Positions 1 to 6,115 of a stretch of 11,650 bases of DNA are shown one piece after another. Origin of the DNA: Candidatus Hodarchaeota archaeon. Lineage in GTDB: Archaea > Asgardarchaeota > Heimdallarchaeia > Hodarchaeales > Hodarchaeaceae. The translations under genes and the position numbers were made by a program. Each line of letters starts with the position of its first letter. Position 1 is the stretch's first letter. The notes beneath the pieces were generated by a model. The model was not told the origin of the DNA. It made no database searches and saw nothing but the letters and a program-made list of their open reading frames with translations. The stretch lies in assembly GCA_016839665.1 (NCBI GenBank), contig JAEOTU010000342.1:1-11650 (forward strand), read 5' to 3'.

Positions 1-177
1 CGATTCCTAGCGAGGAGAGCTGTTCAGGAGGAGTTCAAAGAAACCTCATACCAGATATCAACAAAGATCCCACATAGCGAAAAAGATCGGTTAACAGTGA
101 TTGAAGAGGATCTTGATATTCGTCCAAACATTCGGATTACCAGTCCTTGGTGCGAAATACAGAAATTAGATTGCTGA
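1..177 (+). CDS. C-terminal fragment of an unrecognised protein
   Basis: Frame 1 is open from the left edge to TGA at 175-177, giving 58 residues of the C-terminus of a gene whose start lies outside the window. The fragment is mostly charged and polar, contains no membrane segment, and ends in SPWCEIQKLDC. I recognise no domain or motif and assign no function. Charge pattern and ordinary codon use argue that it is coding, but the piece is short. It converges on the esterase gene that ends at 375. Confidence 0.5.
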   Translation, partial: RFLARRAVQEEFKETSYQISTKIPHSEKDRLTVIEEDLDIRPNIRITSPWCEIQKLDC

Positions 178-244
178 ATTCTTGGTATCAATAGAAAAAT
201 CCATTCCTTATTCTTTGCTCATAATCCATCCTGATTCTTTTTAG

Positions 245-358
245 ATGGATCTTCCCGTTACACCACGTCAGCAAGTTGAAGAATGTTATGAAGTGGCCAA
301 GAGTCACCTAGATAATGTTCATCTTGGTAACAAGCATCTATTAGGTTTATCATTTTAA
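245..358 (+). CDS. Possible small ORF, 37 residues
   Basis: An ATG-started frame of 37 codons lies in the spacer between two convergent genes, with a stop codon (TAG) directly before the ATG and no clear ribosome binding site. The C-terminal half has the rhythm of a Clp N-terminal repeat: an alanine-containing helix, then LGNKHLLGLSF, which recalls the family pattern VGTEHLLLGL. With so few residues this may be chance. It could equally be a gene remnant or non-coding. Confidence 0.2.
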   Translation: MDLPVTPRQQVEECYEVAKSHLDNVHLGNKHLLGLSF

Positions 359-374
359 TTTTCTTCATATCATG

Positions 375-1292
375 TTACTGTCGGGTGAGAATAATAGGTT
401 TGAGTAATTTTAATACTTGTTGTCCAGATTTTTTTGTCTTCCAGTAAAGAAGACTCATATGGGTAGCAGAAGGAACAGTTAAATTGGTAGCGAATTTGAG
501 AGGGACACGGTTAGCATCTACAAGCCCATCATTAGGAATAATCCCTATATGAAAGAATGGAAAATGACGATCGATCCAGAATTTACGGAATAGGAACGGT
601 TGCCAGACCAAAGGTAACCATCCAAGTTGTCTAACCCACCTCATTCCTCTTACTGTAACCCAGTTGATGGATTCCTCAATAATTTCCGACCGTCGATTGA
701 GTTGTTTAAGGAATGGGGAGTTTGGAACCATTTGCATAAACTGTGATTTGAATAATTGCCAGTCTTCTGATGTAACATCATCAGGAAGTTCAAGCAGTAG
801 GTTTAATCCAGTCATAAGAATGTCCAATGGGATATTGATAGAACGTTGTGCTAGCCTAGTGCCATGGTTAGGGCTTCCTAATAAGAAAATATTTGTAATC
901 AATCCATTTCGAATCCAGATGCCACCATCTTTCTCTGTTGATAGATATTTCACCATACTCCGAGTTACTAATCCACCCATGGAATGTGCATATATATCTA
1001 AGTTGACTTCTTCATTGTATTCCTTAAGAATAGAACAAATTTGTGCAAAAAAATTGTGAGCTAACGTTTGATCAGTATTTTCATTATAGATTGGGGTTTT
1101 TAAGTCGAAAGCACGAGTAAAATTAATACCATGCTTAGAACTATAATAAGAGAGATTGGCTACTTTATCGTAAATCTGATCAAAGGGTTTTTCACTTAGC
1201 GTTGCTTCAATTTCTTCTAGCATCCCAGTTTCGCCTAAAAAACCATGACAACATATTGCAACGCATTTTCTAGAACCTTGCGTCATAGTCAT
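375..1292 (-). CDS. Alpha/beta-hydrolase, lipase/serine esterase
   Basis: A 305-residue enzyme expected to hydrolyse an ester or lipid, substrate unknown. Seen: HGFLG at residues 16-20, the oxyanion-hole region after the first core strand; the nucleophile elbow AHSMGG at 102-107 with Ser104; GSPNHGT at 139-145, a loop common in PGAP1-like and triacylglycerol lipases; NDGLVD at 254-259, whose Asp255 or Asp259 is the likely acid; and a C-terminal His278 in SATHMS. The triad is thus complete. No convincing signal peptide is present, so it is probably cytoplasmic or membrane-peripheral; a Trp/Phe-rich stretch at about 217-250 may form a lipid-facing lid. It is the last gene of the minus-strand cluster, 30 bases after the winged-helix gene. 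The ATG at 1292 has no obvious Shine-Dalgarno sequence, and a second ATG two codons later is possible. Confidence 0.85.
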   Translation of the reverse strand: MTMTQGSRKCVAICCHGFLGETGMLEEIEATLSEKPFDQIYDKVANLSYYSSKHGINFTRAFDLKTPIYNENTDQTLAHNFFAQICSILKEYNEEVNLDIYAHSMGGLVTRSMVKYLSTEKDGGIWIRNGLITNIFLLGSPNHGTRLAQRSINIPLDILMTGLNLLLELPDDVTSEDWQLFKSQFMQMVPNSPFLKQLNRRSEIIEESINWVTVRGMRWVRQLGWLPLVWQPFLFRKFWIDRHFPFFHIGIIPNDGLVDANRVPLKFATNLTVPSATHMSLLYWKTKKSGQQVLKLLKPIILTRQ

Positions 1293-1322
1293 TAGCGATC
1301 GTTCTCAATTGTTTAAGTCTTT

Positions 1323-1553
1323 CTATTCCTTTGGAAGAGACCAAACGAGTGCTTTCTTTTCTTTGGATATCTTTTTGACGATTAATCCTTGTGAAGATAG
1401 TTCTGTTAAGGCAGCTGGTACACGATCTCGACATTCAGCAATACCGAGAGTTTCTGCTTCTTCTATTAATTCGACTGTGGTTGCCTCTTTCATATCTTCT
1501 AGGAGTAAGACTATTAGTTTCCGTGCTTTCTCTTGGTCTTTTATCGGCATCAT
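1323..1553 (-). CDS. Small winged-helix DNA-binding protein
   Basis: A 76-residue protein with the layout of a minimal winged helix-turn-helix: helix 1 at about 8-21 (ARKLIVLLLEDM), a TTVELIEEAETLG helix at 25-37, a recognition-type helix at about 40-55 (ECRDRVPAALTELSSQGLI), then a basic hairpin and strand, KKISKEKKALVWSLP, as the wing. No ligand or metal domain is attached, so any sensing would depend on the wing or a partner. It lies 27 bases after the SufS-like gene and 30 bases before the esterase, on the same strand, which suggests co-transcription and perhaps local regulation. GGTG at 1557-1560 fits better with the second ATG at 1550 than the first at 1553, so the protein may be 75 residues. 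The fold is inferred from the pattern only. Confidence 0.65.
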   Translation of the reverse strand: MMPIKDQEKARKLIVLLLEDMKEATTVELIEEAETLGIAECRDRVPAALTELSSQGLIVKKISKEKKALVWSLPKE

Positions 1554-1580
1554 TCACACCAAGTATTTCAAATTTGAAAC

Positions 1581-2822
1581 TCAAGTCATTAAGTCATAAA
1601 TTTCTTTGAGCGTTTCGATAAATATCTCCACTTCTTCTATAGTATTATATAAATAGAAAGAAGGCCTAAGCGTCCCTTCGTTAAGATCAAGAGCATGATG
1701 GAAAGCATGAGTACAGTGAAATCCAGACCGTAAGAAAATATTCTTCATGTCATCCATCAGGATAGCAACTTCATGAGGGTTTATACCTTTCAAATCTATA
1801 GCGGCAAGTGCTGTTCTTTTATTAGGGTCTTCTGGGCCGAGTATGTGAATTCTTTCTCCAAAAGTATCGTTTAATCCTCTTAACATTGTCCGACTTAATA
1901 ATCTCTCATGAGCAGCAATGTTTTCCATTCCAATCGATGTTAAGTATTGAACCGCTGCTCCACTGGCTATTGCTCCTGCATAATTTTGAAGTCCAGCCTC
2001 AAATTTTGAAGGAGGATTCAATAATGTGATATCATCTGGATAATGGACATCAGAAACAGTTTCACCCCCAAGAATAAGTGGTTCGATCTCTTGAAGGAGA
2101 TTATATTTTCCATAGAGGAATCCCATTCCTGTGGGTCCACAAGCTTTGTGCATAGAAGCGCCAAATAAGTCTACACCTAGTTTTTGCACGTCAATTGGTA
2201 AATGAGGAAAACTCTGAGCACCATCGAGCTGTAAAATACCATCTCTTTCGTGTACAATCTTAGCAATTTCTGGTACAGGAATATGAGCCGCGGTGACATT
2301 GCTTGTATGGTTCAAACTCGCAAAAATTTTCCCTTCCTCGCACGTCTCAACAATCCGAGTCAGGTCTTCTAAATCAAAAATTCCATTGAGAGGTGTGTCA
2401 ATGATTTCTAAGTTTACCCTACCTAGATTCTTCAGTCTTACCCACTTAACTAAATTAGAATTATGGCTTTCAGATGTTGTAATTATTGTTTCAGACCCAT
2501 CATGTTTAAGACAACAACTCCCCAAATTTAAGGACTCTGTTGTGTTTCGTGTCCAGACAACTTCTGCGGGATTTTTTGCATTAATGAATCTTGATAAGTC
2601 CTTCCTTGCCTCATCGTATAGTCTCGTTGTTTTAAGAGAAAAAGCATGAGGACTCCTCCCTGCGCATGCAGTGTATTCTGTATAATATTGTATCAGAGTG
2701 TCGATTACTAGTTGAGGTTTCAATGCCATACATGCTGAGTCTGCGTAAATAATCGGTTTTCCATCTTTGAGCTGATGGAGCGCTGGAAAATCTTCTCGTA
2801 TCTTTTTAATGTCTAAACCCAT
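1581..2822 (-). CDS. SufS/Csd-like class V aminotransferase-fold enzyme (probable cysteine desulfurase)
   Basis: A 413-residue PLP enzyme, the usual length for SufS/CsdA, which takes sulfur from cysteine for Fe-S clusters or thiolation. Seen: TRNTTESLNL at 91-100; SESHNSNLVKW at 117-127 with His120, the ring-stacking position; LNHTSNV at 170-176; LDGAQSFPHLPID at 199-211 with Asp200; SMHKACGPTG at 223-232 with Lys226 as PLP lysine; KFEAG at 273-277; RSGFHC at 365-370 with Cys370 at the catalytic cysteine site; RPSFYLYNT at 386-394. The N-terminal motif reads YADSACMALKP instead of the usual YLDNAATTQKP, and TACAGRSPHAF at 51-61 follows; I recall such variants from archaeal homologues. No SufE or SufBCD gene is nearby, so a lyase acting on another substrate is possible. 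GGAAAGG (minus strand, 2831-2837) lies 8 bases before the ATG. Confidence 0.82.
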   Translation of the reverse strand: MGLDIKKIREDFPALHQLKDGKPIIYADSACMALKPQLVIDTLIQYYTEYTACAGRSPHAFSLKTTRLYDEARKDLSRFINAKNPAEVVWTRNTTESLNLGSCCLKHDGSETIITTSESHNSNLVKWVRLKNLGRVNLEIIDTPLNGIFDLEDLTRIVETCEEGKIFASLNHTSNVTAAHIPVPEIAKIVHERDGILQLDGAQSFPHLPIDVQKLGVDLFGASMHKACGPTGMGFLYGKYNLLQEIEPLILGGETVSDVHYPDDITLLNPPSKFEAGLQNYAGAIASGAAVQYLTSIGMENIAAHERLLSRTMLRGLNDTFGERIHILGPEDPNKRTALAAIDLKGINPHEVAILMDDMKNIFLRSGFHCTHAFHHALDLNEGTLRPSFYLYNTIEEVEIFIETLKEIYDLMT

Positions 2823-2830
2823 TTTAGAAA

Positions 2831-2837
2831 CCTTTCC
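2831..2837 (-). promoter_or_regulatory. Shine-Dalgarno-like site of the SufS-like gene
   Basis: GGAAAGG on the minus strand, 8 bases before the ATG at 2822, supports that start codon. Confidence 0.45.
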
Positions 2838-2857
2838 TATTAAAGATAACTCCTTCG

Positions 2858-2868
2858 ATAAATAAAAG
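2858..2868 (-). promoter_or_regulatory. Possible TATA box of the SufS-like gene cluster
   Basis: CTTTTATTTAT on the minus strand lies 36-46 bases before the ATG at 2822. Archaeal transcription usually starts about 25 bases after the box, which would give a leader of roughly 15-20 bases holding the GGAAAGG site. This is pattern and spacing only, in an AT-rich background. Confidence 0.3.
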
Positions 2869-3186
2869 TGTTTTCCTTCTTCGACACTCTGATTTTTGTT
2901 CGTAACTGGTTATATCTTGACTAAAAGCTTACTAATCTAAATTTCTTAAGAATTGTTGGCATATGAAAATAAAGCATTAAGAAGTTAGCTCAGAAAATTA
3001 TTGATTCTACACATTTTATTGTCCTTCTTTTGTACATAGCAGGAAGAAGAGGGAAATTTAGAGATAGTTCTTCTTCTTTGACTAAAAAAATAATTGAATT
3101 CTTCTGGTAATCCCCACGACAAGAATTCCTCTGATGAATCGTCTAAAAAGGTTGGTTAAATCTCAAGTTTTGTGCGAATAGCCAGT

Positions 3187-3212
3187 TGTAGTTGGAACCA
3201 TAAAGTGAAAAT
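3187..3212 (+). repeat. Dispersed 26-base repeat, copy A
   Basis: This stretch matches the minus strand of 5065-5090 at 21 of 26 positions, including an identical 11-base core TGGAACCATAA at 3193-3203. Four of the five mismatches are transitions. Read in frame, both copies give C-x-W-N-H-K-[VI]-K, which suggests descent from related coding sequence. Confidence 0.45.
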
Positions 3213-3300
3213 TAAAGTTAAAAATTATTGTGTTGATTCCTTTATTATTTTCCGCATGAATCCATAAGGTGGAAATTTTGGAAGCATAAGTTGAAAATAG

Positions 3301-3465
3301 TGTCCTTATTGTGAATATAAATCTAAAAGTGAGTATTCTTTGAAGGATCATTTAGCCTTTTCACATAATATTAACGTAAAATGGTATTATTGTCCCTGTT
3401 GCAGCTACAAGGCTAAACAGAAAGGGAATTTGAACACACATATAAAAAGGAAACATAAGGAGTAA
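3301..3465 (+). pseudogene. 3' remnant of a C2H2 zinc-finger gene (two fingers)
   Basis: Fifty-four codons followed by TAA encode two classical C2H2 zinc fingers. Finger 1 runs CPYC at residues 1-4, Leu14, His17 and His22; finger 2 runs CPCC at 31-34, Leu44, His47 and His52. Both fit C-x2-C-x9-L-x2-H-x4-H exactly and sit 30 residues apart, and the protein ends HIKRKHKE. Such fingers bind DNA, RNA or protein. There is no usable start: the codon before the first Cys is TAG (3298-3300) and TGA lies two codons earlier. In another frame just upstream, 3252-3299 reads PHESIRWKFWKHKLKI, resembling a degenerate finger and linker; one base shift plus TAG to TAT would join it as KYCPYC. I infer a decayed multi-finger gene whose 3' end is preserved. 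A sequencing error is the main alternative. Confidence 0.5.
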
Positions 3466-3533
3466 TTTTTACAAAATTAATCAATAATATGTTTTAGGTG
3501 TATCAATCATAGTGTCTCTTCCTAGATGATAAC

Positions 3534-3542
3534 CTTTTAAAT
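3534..3542 (+). promoter_or_regulatory. Possible TATA box of the NosD-like gene
   Basis: CTTTTAAAT preceded by AAC lies 38-46 bases before the ATG at 3580, predicting a leader of about 15 bases that contains GGTG at 3571-3574, five bases before the start. Pattern and spacing only. Confidence 0.3.
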
Positions 3543-3579
3543 CAGACATTATGATGTACCTTAGTAGGACGGTGTTAGG

Positions 3580-4866
3580 ATGCATAGAATTCTACAAACC
3601 TTTATCTTTCTTTCCTTACTAAGTATTACACCTACTATCTTGTTAATAGCAACACTAAAACCATCCAAACATGCTTCACTAGAGACTACCAGAAATATTA
3701 ACCCAGTAAGACTGAAAATACATAATTCAAAAATTCTAATAGCAAATGAGAACGAATTAGCTACAATAGCAGTTAAAGAAGGTTGGAATGGAGAAGGAAC
3801 TAAATTATTTCCCTATATCATTGAAAATTTAAATATTACTACCACTAAAGGGACAGCCACTGGATTTAATGTTAGTGACTTGCCAGCATTGGAAATTATG
3901 AATACAAGAAGCTATGTTACCATTCAAAATTGCTATTTCTCTATAGCAGGTAGCATGACAATAGCTATCAAAATAACTAACACCTCCAATATTGTTATTA
4001 TAAATAATACTTTAATTAGAAATTCTTTATGTGGAATAGAAGTCGTTTATAGTACTAATATAACCATAATTAATAATTACATCAGTAGCAATTCAGGAGG
4101 GATACGAGTTATGAGTACTAGGAATGTCATTATTGAAAACAATAGTATTACCCAAAATGAGGGGAGAGCACTAGAGATCCTAAGTATGATGGATCAACCT
4201 ATGAATACACCTTTCGAGGTTGTAATCAAAACAAATTTATTATCTTCTAATTCTAATGGAGTTTTTATATCTGGTTTTATGGAGGTTGAAATTTTCATGA
4301 ATATCATTTTTAACAACACTGAACAGGGGATAGACATCTTTAGTAGTGTTAATGGAACAACGATCGAAATTAGGGAGAATATAATACAAGGGAACGGGAA
4401 TGGGATATTTTCAGAGCAGAGTATGAGCCTTCTGATCATTGAACAGAATCATTTTGAACTAAATACACATTCAGACATTTTCTTTGGACAAGCATGGTTA
4501 AACAGTAGTTTTCACATGAATAACTTTATAACAACAAATATTGAGACCAACTCGTATTATCAGGATAATCAATGGGATAATGGTACACATGGTAATTTTT
4601 GGGGAGAATACAAAGGAGAGGATGCCGATCAAAACGGAATTGGAGACAGCTTATATAAAATTGTTCATGATGAAGAGGATAGATACCCCTTAATGTCGGC
4701 AATTCCCTTAGTAATCAGTTTCAGAGACCAAGTTTATACACCTGACTCCCTAAAACATAAAAAAACAGAAGCATTTGAATTATTTGTGCTTGTGACTGGA
4801 TTAGTTTGGCTTAGTATCAAAAAAGGAAAAAGAACAAGGGAGAAAAGAACGTCAAAAACCCCTTGA
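3580..4866 (+). CDS. Secreted, membrane-anchored right-handed beta-helix (NosD-like) protein
   Basis: A 428-residue surface protein. Residues 1-26 form a signal peptide (FIFLSLLSITPTILLIATL core). GWNGEGTKLFPYIIENLNI at 68-86 is the usual entry motif of archaeal NosD-type proteins. Residues of about 100-320 are a run of 20-25 residue coils with Asn ladders (ITNTSNIVIINNTLI, STNITIINNYIS, TRNVIIENNSIT) typical of parallel beta-helices. Then come GNFWGEYKGEDADQNGIGDS at 338-357, with an Asp-rich calcium-loop-like core, and YPL. The C-terminus has one membrane segment (about 398-413, FELFVLVTGLVWLSI) followed by a Lys/Arg-rich tail, so the helix faces outside. Many NxS/T sites (for example Asn85, Asn137, Asn142, Asn160) could be glycosylated. 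Such proteins are thought to act in carbohydrate binding or adhesion; no ligand can be named and no nos genes are nearby. Confidence 0.85.
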   Translation: MHRILQTFIFLSLLSITPTILLIATLKPSKHASLETTRNINPVRLKIHNSKILIANENELATIAVKEGWNGEGTKLFPYIIENLNITTTKGTATGFNVSDLPALEIMNTRSYVTIQNCYFSIAGSMTIAIKITNTSNIVIINNTLIRNSLCGIEVVYSTNITIINNYISSNSGGIRVMSTRNVIIENNSITQNEGRALEILSMMDQPMNTPFEVVIKTNLLSSNSNGVFISGFMEVEIFMNIIFNNTEQGIDIFSSVNGTTIEIRENIIQGNGNGIFSEQSMSLLIIEQNHFELNTHSDIFFGQAWLNSSFHMNNFITTNIETNSYYQDNQWDNGTHGNFWGEYKGEDADQNGIGDSLYKIVHDEEDRYPLMSAIPLVISFRDQVYTPDSLKHKKTEAFELFVLVTGLVWLSIKKGKRTREKRTSKTP

Positions 4867-4938
4867 TTATCTTTCTCTTTCGCTGGGACTGATCTAATAG
4901 CCCCAACTTATATTGTCCATTCCAACTTAGAAATATAA

Positions 4939-4963
4939 TTTCCTTTTTTCTGAAATTTTTTTC
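4939..4963 (+). terminator. T-tract terminator of the NosD-like gene
   Basis: Runs of six T (4944-4949) and seven T (4956-4962) lie about 80-95 bases after the stop codon at 4866, without a GC-rich hairpin, as expected of an archaeal T-tract terminator. It sits in the spacer between convergent genes. Confidence 0.4.
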
Positions 4964-5031
4964 TCCCTATTTCCGATTTTTATGTCCATCGACAATAACA
5001 ACTATTTCTTCGTGGCAAAGACTCGTTTAAC

Positions 5032-5084
5032 TTATGGTTCCATTTCTGATTTTTGGTTCCATACATTTTTATCTTATGGTTCCA
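5032..5084 (-). repeat. Cluster of three GGTTCCA repeats
   Basis: TTATGGTTCCA (5032-5042), TTTTGGTTCCA (5051-5061) and TTATGGTTCCA (5074-5084) follow each other at 19 and 23 base spacing, near two helical turns each. On the minus strand each reads TGGAACCA. The outer two copies have the same 11-base core as 3193-3203. They may be protein-binding sites or remnants of repeated coding sequence; on the minus strand they read WNHK twice. Confidence 0.45.
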
Positions 5085-5090
5085 CTTACA
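5065..5090 (-). repeat. Dispersed 26-base repeat, copy B (inverted)
   Basis: The minus strand here matches 3187-3212 at 21 of 26 positions, around TGGAACCATAA. It lies just after the stop of the TFIIB-like gene and includes the third member of the GGTTCCA cluster. Confidence 0.45.
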
Positions 5091-5101
5091 ACAGTTTTCG
5101 T

Positions 5102-5938
5102 TCATTTCTCTTTCTGAATTATTTGATCCAGTTGCCACCGCTTATTTTCAACGACCTTCAAAGCTTTTCTGGAAAGATATGGAAATGGAGAAGAGTTGTC
5201 AGACATAATCTCACGGACTGCTTTGACGCAGATAGCATGAGCCCATACTTCAGGTTTCTTTATATGCCGAGCTTTTTGACTGAATACAAATTCACGTGCT
5301 ATTTGTAAGATTGTTTGTTTAATCTGAAACATTTCTCTTTTTGAAAGGCTTGGCAATTCCATCTCTTTATTCATGACTTGAATCACCGTTGATAACAAGG
5401 CTCTTTGATGGTTCTCTTCACGGATTTTGACCCATTGTTCACGTAATTCTGGGATAATTCGTAAAAGTTTCATTTTCCAGCTTCGAACAACGTTTTTAGT
5501 TAGACAAATGTCGAAAGACTCATTTATATCGGTTAGAGTAGAATCTAAAAGAGTCAACCCGCGAAAGGTCAAATATAACTCAATAAAACCAAGGTATGAA
5601 CAGATTCGATCTTCAAAAGATTTAACTCCCAATTTTGACGAATCAATCTTCCGGAAAGCTGCAGTAATTTCTAATAACCATTTAAAGGGAAAAAACTCAG
5701 CTAATTGAGAAGCTATTCGCATATTTGATTGTAATCGGTCATCAAATCCAGTATCTTCTTGTGTTATCCGATTGTGTAATGTTGTTAATCGAGCAAAGTC
5801 TTTCTGGGGTTTCTTGACACGCATAAGCGAACCTAGGAACCATGTTTCGACTTGTTCATTAGAAAAATGATATTCCTCACGTAAATAATCAAGATCAAAC
5901 TGTTTAGAGGATTGATGAAGCTCATTAACGTTTCTCAT
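5102..5938 (-). CDS. Possible divergent TFIIB/TFB-like cyclin-fold protein, no zinc ribbon
   Basis: A 278-residue, all-helical, soluble protein. I see a degenerate match to the archaeal TFB core. Residues 49-80 (ARLTTLHNRI onward) parallel the segment before the first cyclin repeat; about 83-165 match repeat 1, including ITAAFRKI, then VKSFEDRICSYLGFIELYL in the place of the family's GRSIEGVAAAALYAACR, and VVRSWKMKLL at the last helix; about 196-270 match repeat 2, with FQIKQTILQIAREF and KKPEVWAHAICVKAVREI. The N-terminal zinc ribbon and B-finger are missing; 13-45 is a short helical region without Cys pairs. If correct, it could be an alternative or regulatory initiation factor. Similarity is by eye and weak; another helical protein remains possible. 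GGAGAG (5947-5952) lies 8 bases before the ATG, supporting the start. Confidence 0.4.
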   Translation of the reverse strand: MRNVNELHQSSKQFDLDYLREEYHFSNEQVETWFLGSLMRVKKPQKDFARLTTLHNRITQEDTGFDDRLQSNMRIASQLAEFFPFKWLLEITAAFRKIDSSKLGVKSFEDRICSYLGFIELYLTFRGLTLLDSTLTDINESFDICLTKNVVRSWKMKLLRIIPELREQWVKIREENHQRALLSTVIQVMNKEMELPSLSKREMFQIKQTILQIAREFVFSQKARHIKKPEVWAHAICVKAVREIMSDNSSPFPYLSRKALKVVENKRWQLDQIIQKEK

Positions 5939-5946
5939 TAATTTAA

Positions 5947-5954
5947 CTCTCCTT
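5947..5954 (-). promoter_or_regulatory. Shine-Dalgarno site of the TFIIB-like gene
   Basis: AAGGAGAG on the minus strand, 8 bases before the ATG at 5938, is the strongest correctly spaced ribosome binding site in the window and fixes that start. Confidence 0.55.
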
Positions 5955-5968
5955 TATCTTTTAAAGTC

Positions 5969-5976
5969 TATATAAA
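5969..5976 (-). promoter_or_regulatory. Possible TATA box of the TFIIB-like gene
   Basis: TTTATATA on the minus strand lies 31-38 bases before the ATG. Initiation 25 bases downstream would fall close to the Shine-Dalgarno site, so the leader would be very short; the true promoter may be further upstream. Confidence 0.3.
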
Positions 5977-6014
5977 CTCAATAATTTTTAACTAATTCAA
6001 TAAAGATTTGGGTT

Positions 6015-6051
6015 TTTAAAAAGCTTTGGATCTATATATAGTCTTTTTAAA
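6015..6051. repeat. A/T-rich inverted repeat around CTATATATAG
   Basis: TTTAAAAAG (6015-6023) and CTTTTTAAA (6043-6051) are perfect 9-base inverted arms, enclosing the palindrome CTATATATAG (6032-6041). It lies between the phosphatase stop (6116) and the TFIIB-like start (5938). It may end the phosphatase transcript, where CTTTTTAAAAA follows on the minus strand, or act as an upstream element of the next gene. Confidence 0.35.
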
Positions 6052-6115
6052 GAATCTAAGAAAATGAGAAAAATAAGGCAGCATCATCTTAGTTCTTAAG
6101 ATCTCCTCTCCAAGC

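Larger units (their letters stand above)
2823..3300. other. Divergent intergenic region left of the zinc-finger remnant
   Basis: Between the SufS-like start and the zinc-finger remnant there is no intact gene. The first 50 bases hold the probable promoter of the minus-strand cluster. From 2973 to 3110 a plus-strand frame is open for 45 codons and reads like protein (KKLAQKII, then LTKKIIEFFW), but it lacks a usual start codon. From about 3187 onward are imperfect repeats related to CCATAARGTGRAAATT (3194-3213 and 3258-3277) that look like decayed coding sequence leading into the zinc fingers. The region may be the worn-down 5' part of a larger gene. Confidence 0.4.

Noticed and set aside
664..1059. 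Plus-strand open frame of 131 codons inside the esterase gene
   Set aside because: Antisense to a gene with a complete catalytic triad; Ser- and Cys-rich translation without domain features.
2293..2649. Plus-strand open frame of 118 codons inside the SufS-like gene
   Set aside because: Antisense to strongly conserved PLP-enzyme motifs; no independent support.
2973..3110. Plus-strand open frame of 45 codons reading like a helical protein
   Set aside because: No usual start codon, short, and such frames arise readily by chance; kept only as a remark on the intergenic region.
3163..3351. Minus-strand open frame of 62 codons with a hydrophobic N-terminus
   Set aside because: It runs antisense through the repeats and the first zinc finger, has skewed Ile/Phe/Thr content typical of AT-rich antisense, and the plus strand gives a far better protein match.
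4982..5308. Plus-strand open frame of 108 codons starting in the spacer
   Set aside because: Two thirds of it is antisense to the TFIIB-like gene; its YGS repeats are the translation of the GGTTCCA cluster.
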